Assembly (NCBI RefSeq): GCF_001434665.1
Contig: NZ_AZDG01000004.1
Coordinates: 1-64,000, forward strand
Origin: Companilactobacillus tucceti DSM 20183
GTDB lineage: Bacteria; Bacillota; Bacilli; Lactobacillales; Lactobacillaceae
Direction: 5' to 3'
DNA length: 64,000 nt
In this document: one piece after another, positions 1 through 9,607 of the stretch
Numbering within the stretch: position 1 is the stretch's first letter
Layout of the letters: each line of letters opens with the position of its first letter
Program-made: the position numbers and the translations under genes
The notes under the pieces: model-generated
What the model was told of the DNA's origin: nothing
Database searches by the model: none
What the model saw: only the letters and a program-made list of their open reading frames with translations

Positions 1-39
1 CCGAAAACCTACATTTCTTTCTGCCGAAAACCTACATTT
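1..39. repeat. Iteron-like direct repeats at window edge
   Basis: The 16-base word CCGAAAACCTACATTT occurs at 1-16 and again, unchanged, at 24-39, a period of 23 bp. Spacing near two helical turns is typical of protein-binding iterons, as at theta-type plasmid origins. The first copy sits on the window boundary, so the array may continue to the left. No replication gene is visible inside the window, so this is only a repeat call. Confidence 0.5.
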
Positions 40-785
40 TTAAACTGCCCTTGACATGTTCTAAAAAGTTATATTTTCACATGATTAAAATGAGTTTTGA
101 TAAATTGAAATAATTAAATGAATTGCTTATATTAATTGATATTTAGCAAGTTGACATATACACTGTATGGATGAGTTCACTTGCTACACTAAGGATTGCA
201 CACTATGCCCCCGTGAATTAACGGGGCCAAGATTATAAATAATTACTTGAACGCACGTCCTCTTTTTTGCATGCTAAATTCTATTAAATAAAAATTCAAA
301 ATGGGCATAGATATTATAGATTTAAAGGCTGGTAATTTCGCTATTGTTTTGAACAAAAGCGGATTTAGTCAAAATCATTCAAAAAGATATGAAACAGGTC
401 GTTCGAAACGATCTGTTTTAACTAAAATGCATTGGTTACTCAAAAAAATAGTAACAGTTAACTAAGCTCAACTTAGGGAGTGCCGTTTTAACACCCCTTT
501 GTAAGAAATACAGGCGCCACTTTTGGCAGGCATGGGGTAAAAGACAATTTTGTCTAAAACTATATTTCTCCATAGGTGGAGAAAAGCTATTGGTCATAAA
601 AGACTAACAGTATAAAATCTATAAACTTTAAAAATAAGTCTGCGTATAATTACTCAGGGGGTAACGTTTCGTTCAATGCTTATCAGTTGGGCAATAATTA
701 CTAAACGTAAAAATTTGTTTCACATCCTAGATAGTCATTTTAATGTTTTGACTATATTTTTTATTGTCATAACATCCCTAAGTAC

Positions 786-818
786 AAAAAAAGACCGCTA
801 GTCCAATGACTAACGATC
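786..818 (-). terminator. Rho-independent terminator of the SLAP gene
   Basis: Read on the reverse strand, an 11-bp stem (arms at 808-818 and 793-803, loop 804-807, with three G-U pairs) is followed by seven U residues at 792-786. It lies about 100 bases downstream of the reverse-strand gene ending at 922. The G-U pairs only work on the reverse strand, which fixes the orientation. Confidence 0.7.
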
Positions 819-921
819 TACACGCCCCGATAGTATATTTATTTTTTGACTATATTTTGACTATATAGTTATGAAATTGATTGATAATTTTTAAAACTGT
901 AATTCGTAAAACGTTTATTTA

Positions 922-2535
922 TCAAGGCTTATAGCACCTTGTACACCTTGTGAAACACTCAATATTGGGCATATCGGTTCCAATCTTATCTACTTTCCAA
1001 TTAGTTCCACCTGATAATGCTCTAACTTTTGAAACTTCTTTTTTAGAATTTTGAAGTGCATATGTTTTATGATTTGTAGCTAAACTTATTTCTTTAGGTG
1101 TACTCAAATTTTTAACTGTCATATTTTCAGTAATTACACCATCTGCAATAAAGTCTACATCTGAAGCATTTACCCATTCATGTGTTGAAACTCTATATTG
1201 TTTTACACCATTAACAGTTCTTAATTTATCTGTTTTCCATGAGGAATTAGCCATCAAACTTCGATTAGTTACTTTTTTATTATCATCGTTATATAGTGCA
1301 TAGTGTTTTGCATCTTTATGTGTCGTAACTATTCCTGAAATCATAGTATTTTCATTAGAATTTGTATTATCTTTAGAAGGTGTTGGTTTGTCAGGAACGA
1401 CATCTACCTCTTGTACAAGTTCAAGATAATTATAAGGGATAATATCCATGTCAAGATCGGATATTGCTTTTCTTAATGGTTTACCATTAACCGTAAATTT
1501 CAACTTATTATCCCGATCAGAATCACTCAATGAAGTAGAACTAACATTTGATAGTAACCTACTTCCTTCAGTTTGATCAAAATGGTAAGGTGCCCACTCA
1601 CCGTAAACAATCTCCCCAAAAGATAAAGCTATAAGCCTATAATATGTCCCAGCTTTAAAAGTATCACCCATATCATCTATGGGAACGACATGGTCCATGA
1701 ATCCTTCCTCATTAAAAAGTTCTGGACGATCCTTTTTAAGTACATCACTACTCATTGGTTCAAACTCTCTTGCATCTTTTTTACTTGTAGCATAAAAAGA
1801 AGGCCTCTCTGTCTTAATAAAATAAGGAAGATAAATACTCCTATTGTTCCCATCTTTACTAGTATCTGTCAATCGAGGAGAAACATATTTTTTTAAGTTA
1901 TCAATTTCGGAAGTATTTTCAACAGGACTTACATTAACTATCCTTTTAATTGGGGTTCCTTCTTTTATGGTTATTTTAGATTTATAACTCAAATTGACTG
2001 ACGTCGTTGGATTTTCTAAAACATTGAACTTCAATCCTTTTTTCCCTTCAACTCGGCCAGGTTCATTTCCCTTGTGATATAAGAAATCAACATCCATCGA
2101 AAAATCACTCTTATTATCTTGTAAGTTTCGCAATTCATCTTCTGTAGTTACTTGTTTACCATTGGAATCATATATTTTCAAACCAATAAATATATCATTG
2201 TTAGTCAAGTACTCTTCATCTGAATAAGGTAACGTTGAATTGGTTATATTTGAAAAGGAATCATAATCAAAGACAAAGTAAGTATCGCCATCTAATGGTA
2301 CAATCCCTCCGCTTAAATTAAGCAGATTAACTAAATCCGGATAAAAGGCTTTTCTAACATTTCCTGATGTAAATTCATTGGCAATACTTTTCAGCCTAGA
2401 AACATCAATATTTGTTGCTTGACCATCACTTTCGTCAGCATAAACCTCAGTACTTTGAACAAGTGGGGTAAATACTGGACTAGCAAATAATAAGGTAGCA
2501 CAAATAATCCCTGAATATTTAATTGATTTTTTCAT
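922..2535 (-). CDS. Secreted SLAP-domain surface protein, C-terminal repeat truncated
   Basis: A 537-aa exported protein. Residues 1-34 form a signal peptide (MKKSIKYSG, then a hydrophobic core, cleavage near VYADES). The middle (about 40-385) is a surface-protein region I cannot assign to a family. The C-terminus holds two SLAP-like repeats. The first (about 400-467) is complete and ends YRVSTHEWVNASDVDF. The second (about 468-537) runs normally to WKVDKIGTDMPN and then becomes IECFTRCTRCYKP, lacking the expected W-x-x-A-S-D ending, so the 3' end is probably frameshifted or deleted. SLAP domains typically attach proteins non-covalently to the lactobacillar wall. The start has a good site, AAAGGGGA before ATG. 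A weak cre-like box lies upstream at 2573-2586. Confidence 0.75.
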   Translation of the reverse strand: MKKSIKYSGIICATLLFASPVFTPLVQSTEVYADESDGQATNIDVSRLKSIANEFTSGNVRKAFYPDLVNLLNLSGGIVPLDGDTYFVFDYDSFSNITNSTLPYSDEEYLTNNDIFIGLKIYDSNGKQVTTEDELRNLQDNKSDFSMDVDFLYHKGNEPGRVEGKKGLKFNVLENPTTSVNLSYKSKITIKEGTPIKRIVNVSPVENTSEIDNLKKYVSPRLTDTSKDGNNRSIYLPYFIKTERPSFYATSKKDAREFEPMSSDVLKKDRPELFNEEGFMDHVVPIDDMGDTFKAGTYYRLIALSFGEIVYGEWAPYHFDQTEGSRLLSNVSSTSLSDSDRDNKLKFTVNGKPLRKAISDLDMDIIPYNYLELVQEVDVVPDKPTPSKDNTNSNENTMISGIVTTHKDAKHYALYNDDNKKVTNRSLMANSSWKTDKLRTVNGVKQYRVSTHEWVNASDVDFIADGVITENMTVKNLSTPKEISLATNHKTYALQNSKKEVSKVRALSGGTNWKVDKIGTDMPNIECFTRCTRCYKP

Positions 2536-2686
2536 GTTTTTTCCCCTTTAGCGTTATCTAAATTTCCCGAAATGTAAACGCTATTTATACCATATATATT
2601 ATTAAAATTATGAGAAAAAATCAATATGATAAAATCAAAATATTAAAACACATAATATCATATATTGATATTATATAATGATATTT

Positions 2687-4009
2687 TTATTTCTTGTTCA
2701 ATTTTTCAATCAAATATCCGATCATTAACCCTATCGCAGCAGGAACAATCCATGATAATCCCATGCTAGATAATGGCAGGTAATCATTTGCACTAATTAA
2801 AAAACTAATTTGTAAGTTTTTGGGCATCGAAACGGCTCCAGAGATAATTGCCGGAACAATCGTAAATAATGTAGTCATACCATAGATCCAACGTGAATCA
2901 CCTAATATTGGTGACAAAACGGCCAATAATATCAAAACTATGGCTAACGGATAAATAAACATCAAAACCGGCGTGGAATACTTGATGATATTAGTTAGTC
3001 CCACATTGGCAAAAATACAAGGTATAACACTAGCAAAAATAATTAACAACTTATATGAGAGCTTTGGAAACATATTATTGATCGATTCACCAAAAGCTGA
3101 TATAAGTCCAATAGCCGTTTTTAGACAAGCTATGATGACGATCAAAGCTAAAAGAATACTCCCAAAAGATCCGAAATAATAATTAAATATCTGAGCCAAT
3201 GTAACTCCACCATTTTCAGCTCGACTGAATTGACCTAAACTCATTGTCCCAATCAATGCCAATAATGAATAAATGGCACCCATCAAAATAACACTAATAA
3301 CACCCGACTTAATGGTGTCTTTAGCAATCTGCGTTGGTTCTGTTATCCCTAAATTTTTAATAGCATCAACCACAATGCTACCAAAAGCTAATGATGCTAA
3401 AGCATCCATCGTATTGTATCCTTCAGTGAAACCACTAAAAATAGGACTACCAACGTATGATTTATTAGGTTGAAATGATAAATCTCCCATGGGCTTTATC
3501 AAAGCAACAACAATCAATATCCCTAGCAAAATTAAAAACATTGGCGTTAACCATTTACCCACATACGTCATTAATTTACTTGGCTTTCTAGCAAAGAACC
3601 AAGCTGTTAGAAAGAAGATCACAGAGAAAACCGCTAAAACTAATTTCTCATTTCCATGACCTATAAAGGGAGCAATTCCCATTTGAAAAGATGATGTTGC
3701 TAGACGAGGTGTCGCAAAGAATGGACCAATCGTCAAATAAAGTAGAATAGTAAATCCATACGCATAAGGTCGATTTACCTTTTGAGCTAGTTCAAAAACA
3801 TTCTCACTGCGAGTCATTCCCATACCAGCCACACCTAGAAGTGGCAGTCCGATTCCAGCAATCAAAAATCCAATAATTGCCAAAATAACATGACTACCTG
3901 CTTGTTGACCTAAAAAAACCGGAAAAATTAAATTTCCAGCTCCAAAAAATAGTCCAAATAACATTGAACCGATAAACATTAAATTACGCCAAGATAATTT
4001 AGATTTCAT
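2687..4009 (-). CDS. brnQ: Branched-chain amino acid carrier, LIVCS family
   Basis: A 440-aa polytopic membrane protein with about 12 hydrophobic segments. It imports Leu, Ile and Val, by cation symport in characterised relatives. The N-terminal MFIGSMLFGLFFGAGNLIFP segment is the family hallmark. I place the start at ATG 4009, preceded by GGGGGAG eight bases away, rather than at the upstream in-frame ATG at 4033, which has no site. Length matches the family (about 430-450 aa). It is monocistronic and divergent from the GNAT gene. It complements the bcaT-hicD locus at 22 kb functionally, but no leader peptide or T-box was seen upstream of it. Confidence 0.9.
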   Translation of the reverse strand: MKSKLSWRNLMFIGSMLFGLFFGAGNLIFPVFLGQQAGSHVILAIIGFLIAGIGLPLLGVAGMGMTRSENVFELAQKVNRPYAYGFTILLYLTIGPFFATPRLATSSFQMGIAPFIGHGNEKLVLAVFSVIFFLTAWFFARKPSKLMTYVGKWLTPMFLILLGILIVVALIKPMGDLSFQPNKSYVGSPIFSGFTEGYNTMDALASLAFGSIVVDAIKNLGITEPTQIAKDTIKSGVISVILMGAIYSLLALIGTMSLGQFSRAENGGVTLAQIFNYYFGSFGSILLALIVIIACLKTAIGLISAFGESINNMFPKLSYKLLIIFASVIPCIFANVGLTNIIKYSTPVLMFIYPLAIVLILLAVLSPILGDSRWIYGMTTLFTIVPAIISGAVSMPKNLQISFLISANDYLPLSSMGLSWIVPAAIGLMIGYLIEKLNKK

Positions 4010-4161
4010 TATATAAACTCCCCCAAAAAGCACTATTACAAAGATAACAATTTTTTAAAAGTTTATACAGTTTTTTGTTGAATCTATCATAACTAAGGTC
4101 TAATACTTCAATAAGAATCTAAAATAGCCTAAAATAAGAATCAATTCTGGGAGATGATGGC

Positions 4162-4713
4162 ATGAAACAAGTTGGGACTATACCATTGGAAACCGATCGT
4201 TTAGTGTTGAGACGTTTAACGATTGAAGATTCTGATGACATGTTTAATAACTGGGCTAGTGATTATAAAGTCACTAAATATTTGACATGGCGAACCTATA
4301 GGTCAGTGAAAGATGCTAAAGATTTTTTGATTGAAAAGGAAAAATCCTATCTTAATCCAGCCACATATGATTGGGGCATAGTTGTAAAAGAAACTAATGA
4401 ACTTATCGGAACTATATCAGTCGTCAATATGGAAGAAAAAACCTATACGATGGAAATTGGTTATTGCATCGGTTCTAAATGGTGGGGCAATGGATATACC
4501 CCTGAAGCACTAGAACGTATCATCGAATTTTTGTTTGAAATGACTGATGTCAATCGAATCGAAGCTAAACACGACGATAACAACCATAATTCAGGACGTG
4601 TTTTAACCAAATGCCATATGAGATTTGAGGGAATCTTACGTGACAGTGGTTTAAATAACAACGGCGTTTGCGATGAAGCATATTATTCAATATTACGCCG
4701 TGAATATTACTAA
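4162..4713 (+). CDS. GNAT acetyltransferase, RimJ/RimL type
   Basis: A 183-aa acetyl-CoA-dependent N-acetyltransferase. It begins with the RimJ/RimL signature ETDRLVLRRLTIEDSDDM. A central GWG-like acetyl-CoA loop appears as KWWGNGYTPEAL (about 112-123), followed by the usual NxxSGRVLTKCHMRFEG segment (about 143-159). Targets in this family include ribosomal protein N-termini and small molecules; the substrate cannot be told here. The ribosome binding site GGGAGATGATGGC precedes ATG. An F1 repeat in sense orientation follows the stop codon. Confidence 0.85.
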   Translation: MKQVGTIPLETDRLVLRRLTIEDSDDMFNNWASDYKVTKYLTWRTYRSVKDAKDFLIEKEKSYLNPATYDWGIVVKETNELIGTISVVNMEEKTYTMEIGYCIGSKWWGNGYTPEALERIIEFLFEMTDVNRIEAKHDDNNHNSGRVLTKCHMRFEGILRDSGLNNNGVCDEAYYSILRREYY

Positions 4714-4723
4714 TGTTTTTTCT

Positions 4724-4891
4724 TTCCGCTTGCGGTTGAAAACCACGACCTGCTGTTTGGACCGGTTCAAGCCTTGGTCTTGAACCTCGATTTTTAGCTT
4801 TGCTAACGCAAATCTAAAAATACGTCCTGTAGTGTAAGTGCTAAAGCACTAACGCTACTACAACTGCTGGTCGTGGTTTTCAACCTCCAGC
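4724..4891 (+). repeat. F1 structured 3' repeat, copy A
   Basis: A multi-hairpin element just after the GNAT stop codon. A perfect 15-bp closing stem (4736-4750 with 4869-4883) encloses three hairpins. Hairpin 1 is GGTTCAAG/CTTGAACC (4764-4771, 4779-4786). Hairpin 2 is ATTTTTAG/CTAAAAAT (4790-4797, 4814-4821). Hairpin 3 is centred on AGTGCTAAAGCACT. The conserved core GAACCTCGATTTT is shared with copies B, C and D. It is oriented with the upstream gene and has no T-run of its own. Confidence 0.75.
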
Positions 4892-4937
4892 TACTTTAGC
4901 CTTTCATACCTTAAAAAATTAATTAACAACATCAAAA

Positions 4938-4974
4938 AAAGTCGTTACAAGAAATTATCCTTGTAACGACTTTT
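4938..4974. terminator. Bidirectional terminator between GNAT and prfC
   Basis: A 14-bp stem, AAAGTCGTTACAAG (4938-4951) with CTTGTAACGACTTT (4960-4973), has an eight-base loop and is flanked by A-runs and T-runs. It can stop transcription from both convergent genes. It lies exactly between F1 copies A and B. Confidence 0.85.
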
Positions 4975-4992
4975 ACTTTTAATTTCAAATAT

Positions 4993-5141
4993 AGCCGGAG
5001 GTAGAAAATTTTGAACCAGCTGTGGAATAAGGACGAATTTTAAAATTCACCGGTTTGTGATGAAGTTTAAAATCGAGGTCCTAGACCTTGGCTAGGACCG
5101 GTCCCCACAGCAGGTTCAAAACTTTTCTACCGTAGGCGGCC
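4993..5141 (-). repeat. F1 structured 3' repeat, copy B
   Basis: The reverse-strand copy of F1, directly downstream of prfC (stop at 5148). The closing stem pairs GTAGAAAATTTTGAACC (5001-5017) with its near-perfect complement at 5113-5130. Its sequence is unrelated to the arm of copy A, but the core GGACCTCGATTTT and the downstream AAATTCGTCC are the same. The inner hairpin GGTCCTAG/CTAGGACC replaces GGTTCAAG/CTTGAACC of copy A, a set of compensatory changes. Confidence 0.75.
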
Positions 5142-5147
5142 AACACA

Positions 5148-6725
5148 CTACAGTTTAGAAGTTAATTTAACATCTGGATATTTATTAGCAAACCAGTTTT
5201 CTGCAAATCTGTTTTCAAACAAGAATAATGGCTGATCATCCAAATCCTTAACTAACATATTTCTTGTAGATGACATTGCTGGATCAAGTTGTTCAGGATC
5301 GATCCAACGAGCTGTTCTGGAGCCGATTGGCTTCATAATAACATCACAGTTGTATTCATTCTTCATTCTGAATTGGAAAACTTCAAATTGTAGTTGACCA
5401 ACAGCACCTAAGATGTAGTCATTAGTTGTATAAGTTCTATACAACTGAACCGCACCTTCTTGAACAAGTTGTTGCATCCCTTTGTGGAAAGATTTTTGCT
5501 TCATAACGTTCTTAGCTTGAACTTCCATAAACATTTCTGGTGTAAATTGTGGAAGATCTTCAAATTGAATAGATTTCTTACCAGTATAAATAGTATCTCC
5601 AATTTGAAAATTACCAGTATCGTATAAACCAACAATATCACCGGCAACAGCAGTTTTAACTTGTTCTCTTTGATCGGACATGAATTCAGTAGCGTTATTC
5701 AAACGCATTACTTTACCAGTTCTTTGTAAAGTAACATCCATTCCTTTATCAAACTCACCTGAACATATACGGACAAAAGCAATTCTGTCACGATGATTAG
5801 GATTCATATTAGCTTGAATTTTAAAGACAAAAGCTGAAAATTCTGGATCATCAGGTTTAACAACTTCATCACTATCTTGCATTTTATGTTCAGCTGGTGC
5901 TGGTGCCATATCTAAGAATGTATCCAAGAATGTTTGTACACCAAAGTTTGTCAAAGCTGAACCGAAAAATACTGGTGTTTGGTTACCTTTTTTGATCTTA
6001 TCAAGATCAAAACTATTACCAGCTTCTTTGATTAGATCGACTTCACCAACAGCTTGCTCGTAAACACCTTCGCCTTCTAATTCTTCATTTCCAGCTGGTA
6101 ATTTACCGTCTGTTAGTGGCAAATAGCGATCATCGCCTTCTTTACGGTATAGTTCAACACGATCATTAGCAATATCATAAAGACCCTTTAGTTCCTTACC
6201 CATACCAATTGGCCAATTCATTGCGCAACCTTCGATATTAAGTAAATCTTCAAGTTCTGCAATAAGATCTAATGGATCACGACCATCACGATCCAATTTG
6301 TTCATAAAGGTAAAAATTGGAATACCACGTTTTTTAACAACTTTAAATAATTTCTTTGTTTGAGGCTCAATACCTTTAGCAGAATCAATAACCATGACAG
6401 CCGCATCAACGGCCATCAAAGTACGATAAGTATCTTCAGAGAAATCTTCATGTCCTGGGGTATCCAAGATATTAACGTCTTTATCATGATAATGGAATTG
6501 CATAACTGAACTGGTTACTGAAATTCCACGTTTCTTTTCGATTTCCATCCAATCACTTGTAGCAAATTGTCCTGACTTTTTGGCTTTAACTGTACCGGCG
6601 GAACGAATAACCCCACCAAAATAGAGCATTTGCTCTGTTATTGTTGTCTTACCCGCATCCGGGTGAGAAATAATTGCAAATGTTCTACGCTTGTTAACTT
6701 CATTTTCTAATTGTTTTTGTTCCAT
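5148..6725 (-). CDS. prfC: Peptide chain release factor 3
   Basis: A 525-aa translational GTPase that recycles RF1 and RF2 from the ribosome after termination. G-motifs are visible: P-loop HPDAGKTT (21-28), switch [10 protein letters not shown] (88-95) and G4 NKLD (142-145). Domains II and III follow to the C-terminus. Length fits the family (520-530 aa). The start is preceded by GGAGAT. It is followed only by the F1 repeat and a terminator. The CNNM gene upstream ends nine bases before its start, so the two are probably one transcript. Confidence 0.97.
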   Translation of the reverse strand: MEQKQLENEVNKRRTFAIISHPDAGKTTITEQMLYFGGVIRSAGTVKAKKSGQFATSDWMEIEKKRGISVTSSVMQFHYHDKDVNILDTPGHEDFSEDTYRTLMAVDAAVMVIDSAKGIEPQTKKLFKVVKKRGIPIFTFMNKLDRDGRDPLDLIAELEDLLNIEGCAMNWPIGMGKELKGLYDIANDRVELYRKEGDDRYLPLTDGKLPAGNEELEGEGVYEQAVGEVDLIKEAGNSFDLDKIKKGNQTPVFFGSALTNFGVQTFLDTFLDMAPAPAEHKMQDSDEVVKPDDPEFSAFVFKIQANMNPNHRDRIAFVRICSGEFDKGMDVTLQRTGKVMRLNNATEFMSDQREQVKTAVAGDIVGLYDTGNFQIGDTIYTGKKSIQFEDLPQFTPEMFMEVQAKNVMKQKSFHKGMQQLVQEGAVQLYRTYTTNDYILGAVGQLQFEVFQFRMKNEYNCDVIMKPIGSRTARWIDPEQLDPAMSSTRNMLVKDLDDQPLFLFENRFAENWFANKYPDVKLTSKL

Positions 6726-6733
6726 ATTATCTC

Positions 6734-8089
6734 CTAGTAACTCTTCTTAAACATGTTGCTTGTAACTACTTTTACTTTTTCATCGGGAATGGTAACAATA
6801 ACGTCCTCGATTTTTGAACCATCCATTTTACCTGAAGTTATTTCAGTTCCATCTTCTAAGTTAAAAGATTTAGGATGATTATTATCTGGAATTTCCCCAA
6901 CATTCATAATTAAAAATCCGGCAATTGTATCAACATCATCAACATGAATATCTTCATCAAACATATCGTTGAAGTCTTCAATTGATAAACGACCGAAAAC
7001 TGAATATTTATTAGGACTGATTCGTTGATAATTAGATGTCGCTTCATCATATTCATCATCGATCTCTCCAACAATTTCTTCCAAAATATCTTCGATAGTA
7101 GCTAGACCGACGATTCCACCATACTCATCAACAACCATACTGATTTGTGTCTGAGTGCTGCGCATCTTTAATAAAACAGAATCAATATTAGTTGATTCCT
7201 GAACAAATAAAGGCTCTTTCATGATTTCATTCAAACTAATATTATCAAATCCTGATTCACGGGCCTTCTTCAATAGATCTTTAATATGTATTATTCCAAT
7301 GACCTTATCTTTATCTCCACCATAGATGGGTATTCTAGAATAAGGCTGATTCAAAATCGAATCAATATTTTCATTAATTGGATCATTTATATCAATCATA
7401 AAAGCATCTATTCGAGGAACCATAATTTCTCGAACAGTTTTATCACCAAAACGAATAATTCCTTGTAACATTTCAAACTCATCAGAATTTATCGTTCCAC
7501 TTTGACGTGATTTTTGGATAGTAGCCAGCATTTCATTTCTACTTACTGGCTCATCTTTTTGACTAAAGTCAATTGGTGTTATCTTCATCAAGAGCTCAAT
7601 TGTAGCCGTCAATAACCAGACAAATGGTTTTAATAACTTTCCAAATAGATTGATCATTGGTTCAGTAAAGCTTGCTACTTGATATGGACGATGTAATGCG
7701 ATCCTTTTGGGATATAATTCACCGAATACTAGTGATATGTATGAAAGTATCACCGTAATAACAATAATAGAAACTTCTCTACTACCTGGGAAAGTTCCTA
7801 TTAGACTTTCAAACCTGGTACTCAAACTCGTTGCTGCACTCGCCGATGAAAGAAAACCTGCCAAAGTAATTGCAACTTGAATAGTTGATAAGAAACTATT
7901 CGGATTATTGATTGCTTTTAAAACTTTAACAGCCCGACGATTTCCGTTGTCGGCTTTTTCCTCCACTTTGGTTTTATTAACCGAGACAATTGCCATTTCG
8001 CCAGCAGCAAAGAAGGCATTCAAAAGTGTTAGAACAACAATTAAGATCAATTGACCTAAAAGCGTCGCTCCGGTAGGATCATCACTCAT
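6734..8089 (-). CDS. CNNM/CorC-type membrane protein with CBS pair
   Basis: A 451-aa inner-membrane protein. It has an N-terminal CNNM (DUF21) domain with about four transmembrane segments (residues 5-180), a CBS pair (about 205-330, including [13 protein letters not shown] and [26 protein letters not shown]), and a C-terminal CorC/HlyC transporter-associated domain. Relatives are linked to Mg2+ or Co2+ efflux or resistance; the substrate is not shown here. I prefer ATG 8089 (GAGAG ten bases upstream) to the in-frame ATG at 8110, which lacks a ribosome binding site. Confidence 0.85.
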   Translation of the reverse strand: MSDDPTGATLLGQLILIVVLTLLNAFFAAGEMAIVSVNKTKVEEKADNGNRRAVKVLKAINNPNSFLSTIQVAITLAGFLSSASAATSLSTRFESLIGTFPGSREVSIIVITVILSYISLVFGELYPKRIALHRPYQVASFTEPMINLFGKLLKPFVWLLTATIELLMKITPIDFSQKDEPVSRNEMLATIQKSRQSGTINSDEFEMLQGIIRFGDKTVREIMVPRIDAFMIDINDPINENIDSILNQPYSRIPIYGGDKDKVIGIIHIKDLLKKARESGFDNISLNEIMKEPLFVQESTNIDSVLLKMRSTQTQISMVVDEYGGIVGLATIEDILEEIVGEIDDEYDEATSNYQRISPNKYSVFGRLSIEDFNDMFDEDIHVDDVDTIAGFLIMNVGEIPDNNHPKSFNLEDGTEITSGKMDGSKIEDVIVTIPDEKVKVVTSNMFKKSY

Positions 8090-8219
8090 TAAATTTTCAC
8101 TCTCTTTCATAAAGAACTTTAAACAAAATTGATAGAATCATTATAGCAGGTGTTAAAGTTTTCAACAATAAAGCTTTTTCATGCTAGAATTAAGATATCA
8201 ATAGATTGAGGTACTAATA

Positions 8220-8684
8220 ATGTCTAATAAAAAGATCGCAGTTATTTATCTTTTCTTTTTTATCATCCCATATGTTGTTTGCTTGGGAGTAGTGGGAATT
8301 TCATACAACGCTTTAGTCCTACACGCTCTAACGTGGAGAGTTATTGCTGGAGGTATTGTCGGTGCATTTGGAATGTTTGCTGTAAAAGTAATTGCCCAGC
8401 GCCCGGTTTTGATAATGTATCGTTCATCAACAACTAAAGCACTTAAAAATTTAATAAATTTCTTTATCCTTGAACGAAAAAAAACAACCATCGGCTTAAA
8501 TTTAATGGTGGATTTCTTATTGTCGATTGCAAGTATTTATATTGTTGCTAAATTAATTCCGTTATCCACAATAATCGGTTCTGCTATTGGTTGGTTAGTA
8601 CTGATTCTCATAGTATCACTCACTTTAGCATCATATTTAGAATTTGAATCATTATCTATTTATTCAAGTAAAAGTAAAAAATGA
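8220..8684 (+). CDS. Hypothetical four-helix membrane protein
   Basis: A 154-aa protein I do not recognise. Four hydrophobic segments are visible at about 7-30, 40-58, 98-115 and 120-140. A basic loop (RSSTTKALKNLINFFILERKK) lies between helices 2 and 3 and the tail is Ser/Lys rich. The start has GAGG eight bases upstream. It stands alone between the divergent CNNM gene and the Cys-leader locus. Confidence 0.65.
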   Translation: MSNKKIAVIYLFFFIIPYVVCLGVVGISYNALVLHALTWRVIAGGIVGAFGMFAVKVIAQRPVLIMYRSSTTKALKNLINFFILERKKTTIGLNLMVDFLLSIASIYIVAKLIPLSTIIGSAIGWLVLILIVSLTLASYLEFESLSIYSSKSKK

Positions 8685-8759
8685 GAAAAAAAACACTTGA
8701 CTTAGAGATTTTTTAATAATAGTCTTTAGTCATTAAATTAATAGAGGGAGGTTTTAGAC

Positions 8760-8867
8760 ATGACAAACTTAAACAACGTAAAACAAATGCAAGCATGTTG
8801 TTGTGTAGTAATGATGCAAAATACATTACTATACTATTTCGGCATGCCTAATACCACTCTCAATTAA
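8760..8867 (+). CDS. Cys-codon leader peptide (35 aa)
   Basis: A short ORF with a very strong ribosome binding site, AGGGAGG, eight bases before ATG. Residues 13-15 are three consecutive Cys codons (TGT TGT TGT, 8796-8804). Cys is rare in lactobacillar proteins, so this run is unlikely by chance. The ORF is followed by overlapping antiterminator and terminator stems and then the amino acid ABC operon. The arrangement is that of a ribosome-mediated attenuator reading Cys-tRNA charging. The peptide probably has no function beyond being translated. Confidence 0.75.
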   Translation: MTNLNNVKQMQACCCVVMMQNTLLYYFGMPNTTLN

Positions 8868-8923
8868 CACACGTAGTGTAAATAATTAAGGAGAGCTGAC
8901 ATTAGTCAGCTCTCCTTTTTTTT
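8796..8923 (+). promoter_or_regulatory. Cysteine-responsive transcription attenuator
   Basis: Directly after the Cys codons a stem TAGTAATG/CATTACTA can form. CTCTC (8857-8861) plus TTAA (8864-8867) can pair with TTAA (8886-8889) plus GAGAG (8891-8895), around an inner ACAC-GTA-GTGT hairpin. This is a plausible antiterminator because GAGAG is also the 5' arm of the terminator at 8890-8915. Stalling at the Cys codons would favour the antiterminator and expression of the ABC operon. The mutually exclusive structures are read from sequence; the mechanism is inferred. Confidence 0.65.
8890..8923 (+). terminator. Attenuator terminator before the ABC operon
   Basis: A perfect 11-bp stem, GGAGAGCTGAC (8890-8900) and GTCAGCTCTCC (8905-8915), with loop ATTA, is followed by eight T residues (8916-8923). 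It lies between the Cys-leader ORF and the first permease gene, so it is positioned to control the whole operon. Confidence 0.9.
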
Positions 8924-8947
8924 ATACCTACAGAAAGGGGGAAATAA

Positions 8948-9607
8948 ATGAGTTGGGAAATTATTAAACAGAGTTTACCAATGTTTCAACAAGGATTTCT
9001 ATTAACGCTTTATTTATCACTGATCGGAATAATAGGCTCAATCATTGTTGGGATAATTTGTAGTCTCGTCGAGTACTTCAAAATTCCAGTTTTAAATAAA
9101 ATACTTAAAGTTTATATTGAAATTTCTAGAAATACACCTTTACTGATTCAATTATTCTTTTTGTACTATGCATTCCCTGCTATGGGAATCAAAATGAGTG
9201 CTCAACTTTGTGGGATCATCGGACTTATTTTCTTAGGTGGAAGTTATATGTCAGCTGGATTTAGTGGTGGATTCAATGGAGTAAATAAAAAGCAAGTCGA
9301 ATCTGGTAAAGCCATTGGTTTAAGTCGTTGGCAATTAGCAAGGTATGTTATCTTTCCACAAGGATTTGCATTAAGCATCCCTGCTTTAGCAGCAAATATT
9401 ATCTTCTTGATCAAAGAGACTTCTATTTTTACTGTTATTGCAATTCCAGAACTAACTAACACGGCATTAGATTTGATCGGGCTGTATTACAATTCCAATG
9501 AATATTTATTCGTCTTGGTTGTTGCATACGCAATCATCTTAATTCCACTATCAATTATTCTGACATTACTTGAAAGGAGGGTTCGTTATGGCACATTCGG
9601 GAATTAA
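8948..9607 (+). CDS. Amino acid ABC transporter permease (1)
   Basis: A 219-aa HisM/GlnP-type permease of the polar amino acid uptake family. About five membrane segments are visible, with EISRNTPLLIQLFFLYY and the coupling-helix (EAA-like) region ESGKAIGLSRWQLARYVIFPQGF (about 115-137). AAAGGGGG precedes ATG. The gene overlaps the next permease by 20 bases. Two permeases, one ATPase and one binding protein make a complete importer. The Cys-codon leader suggests cystine, cysteine or another sulfur compound as substrate; this is inference. Confidence 0.88.
   Translation: MSWEIIKQSLPMFQQGFLLTLYLSLIGIIGSIIVGIICSLVEYFKIPVLNKILKVYIEISRNTPLLIQLFFLYYAFPAMGIKMSAQLCGIIGLIFLGGSYMSAGFSGGFNGVNKKQVESGKAIGLSRWQLARYVIFPQGFALSIPALAANIIFLIKETSIFTVIAIPELTNTALDLIGLYYNSNEYLFVLVVAYAIILIPLSIILTLLERRVRYGTFGN

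Larger units (their letters stand above)
1..921. other. Gene-free left flank
   Basis: About 920 bases without a convincing gene. It holds two iteron-like direct repeats at 1-39, a GC hairpin at 208-226 (CCCCCGT, GAATTA, ACGGGG) with no T-run, and the reverse-strand terminator at 786-818. Repeated TTTGACTATATTT words occur near 748 and 846-865. A 55-codon ORF at 301-468 has no good ribosome binding site and no recognisable homology. The remainder looks non-coding or degenerate. Confidence 0.5.

Noticed and set aside
301-468. 55-codon ORF in the left flank
   Set aside because: No convincing ribosome binding site and no recognisable domain; kept only as a note in the flank entry.
4724-5141. F1 copies A and B as one big inverted repeat or insertion sequence
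   Set aside because: The closing stems differ in sequence between the two copies and each folds on itself, with a normal bidirectional terminator between them.
8760-8867. Bacteriocin precursor
   Set aside because: There is no double-Gly leader, no exporter or immunity gene, and the attenuator structures after it fit a leader peptide.
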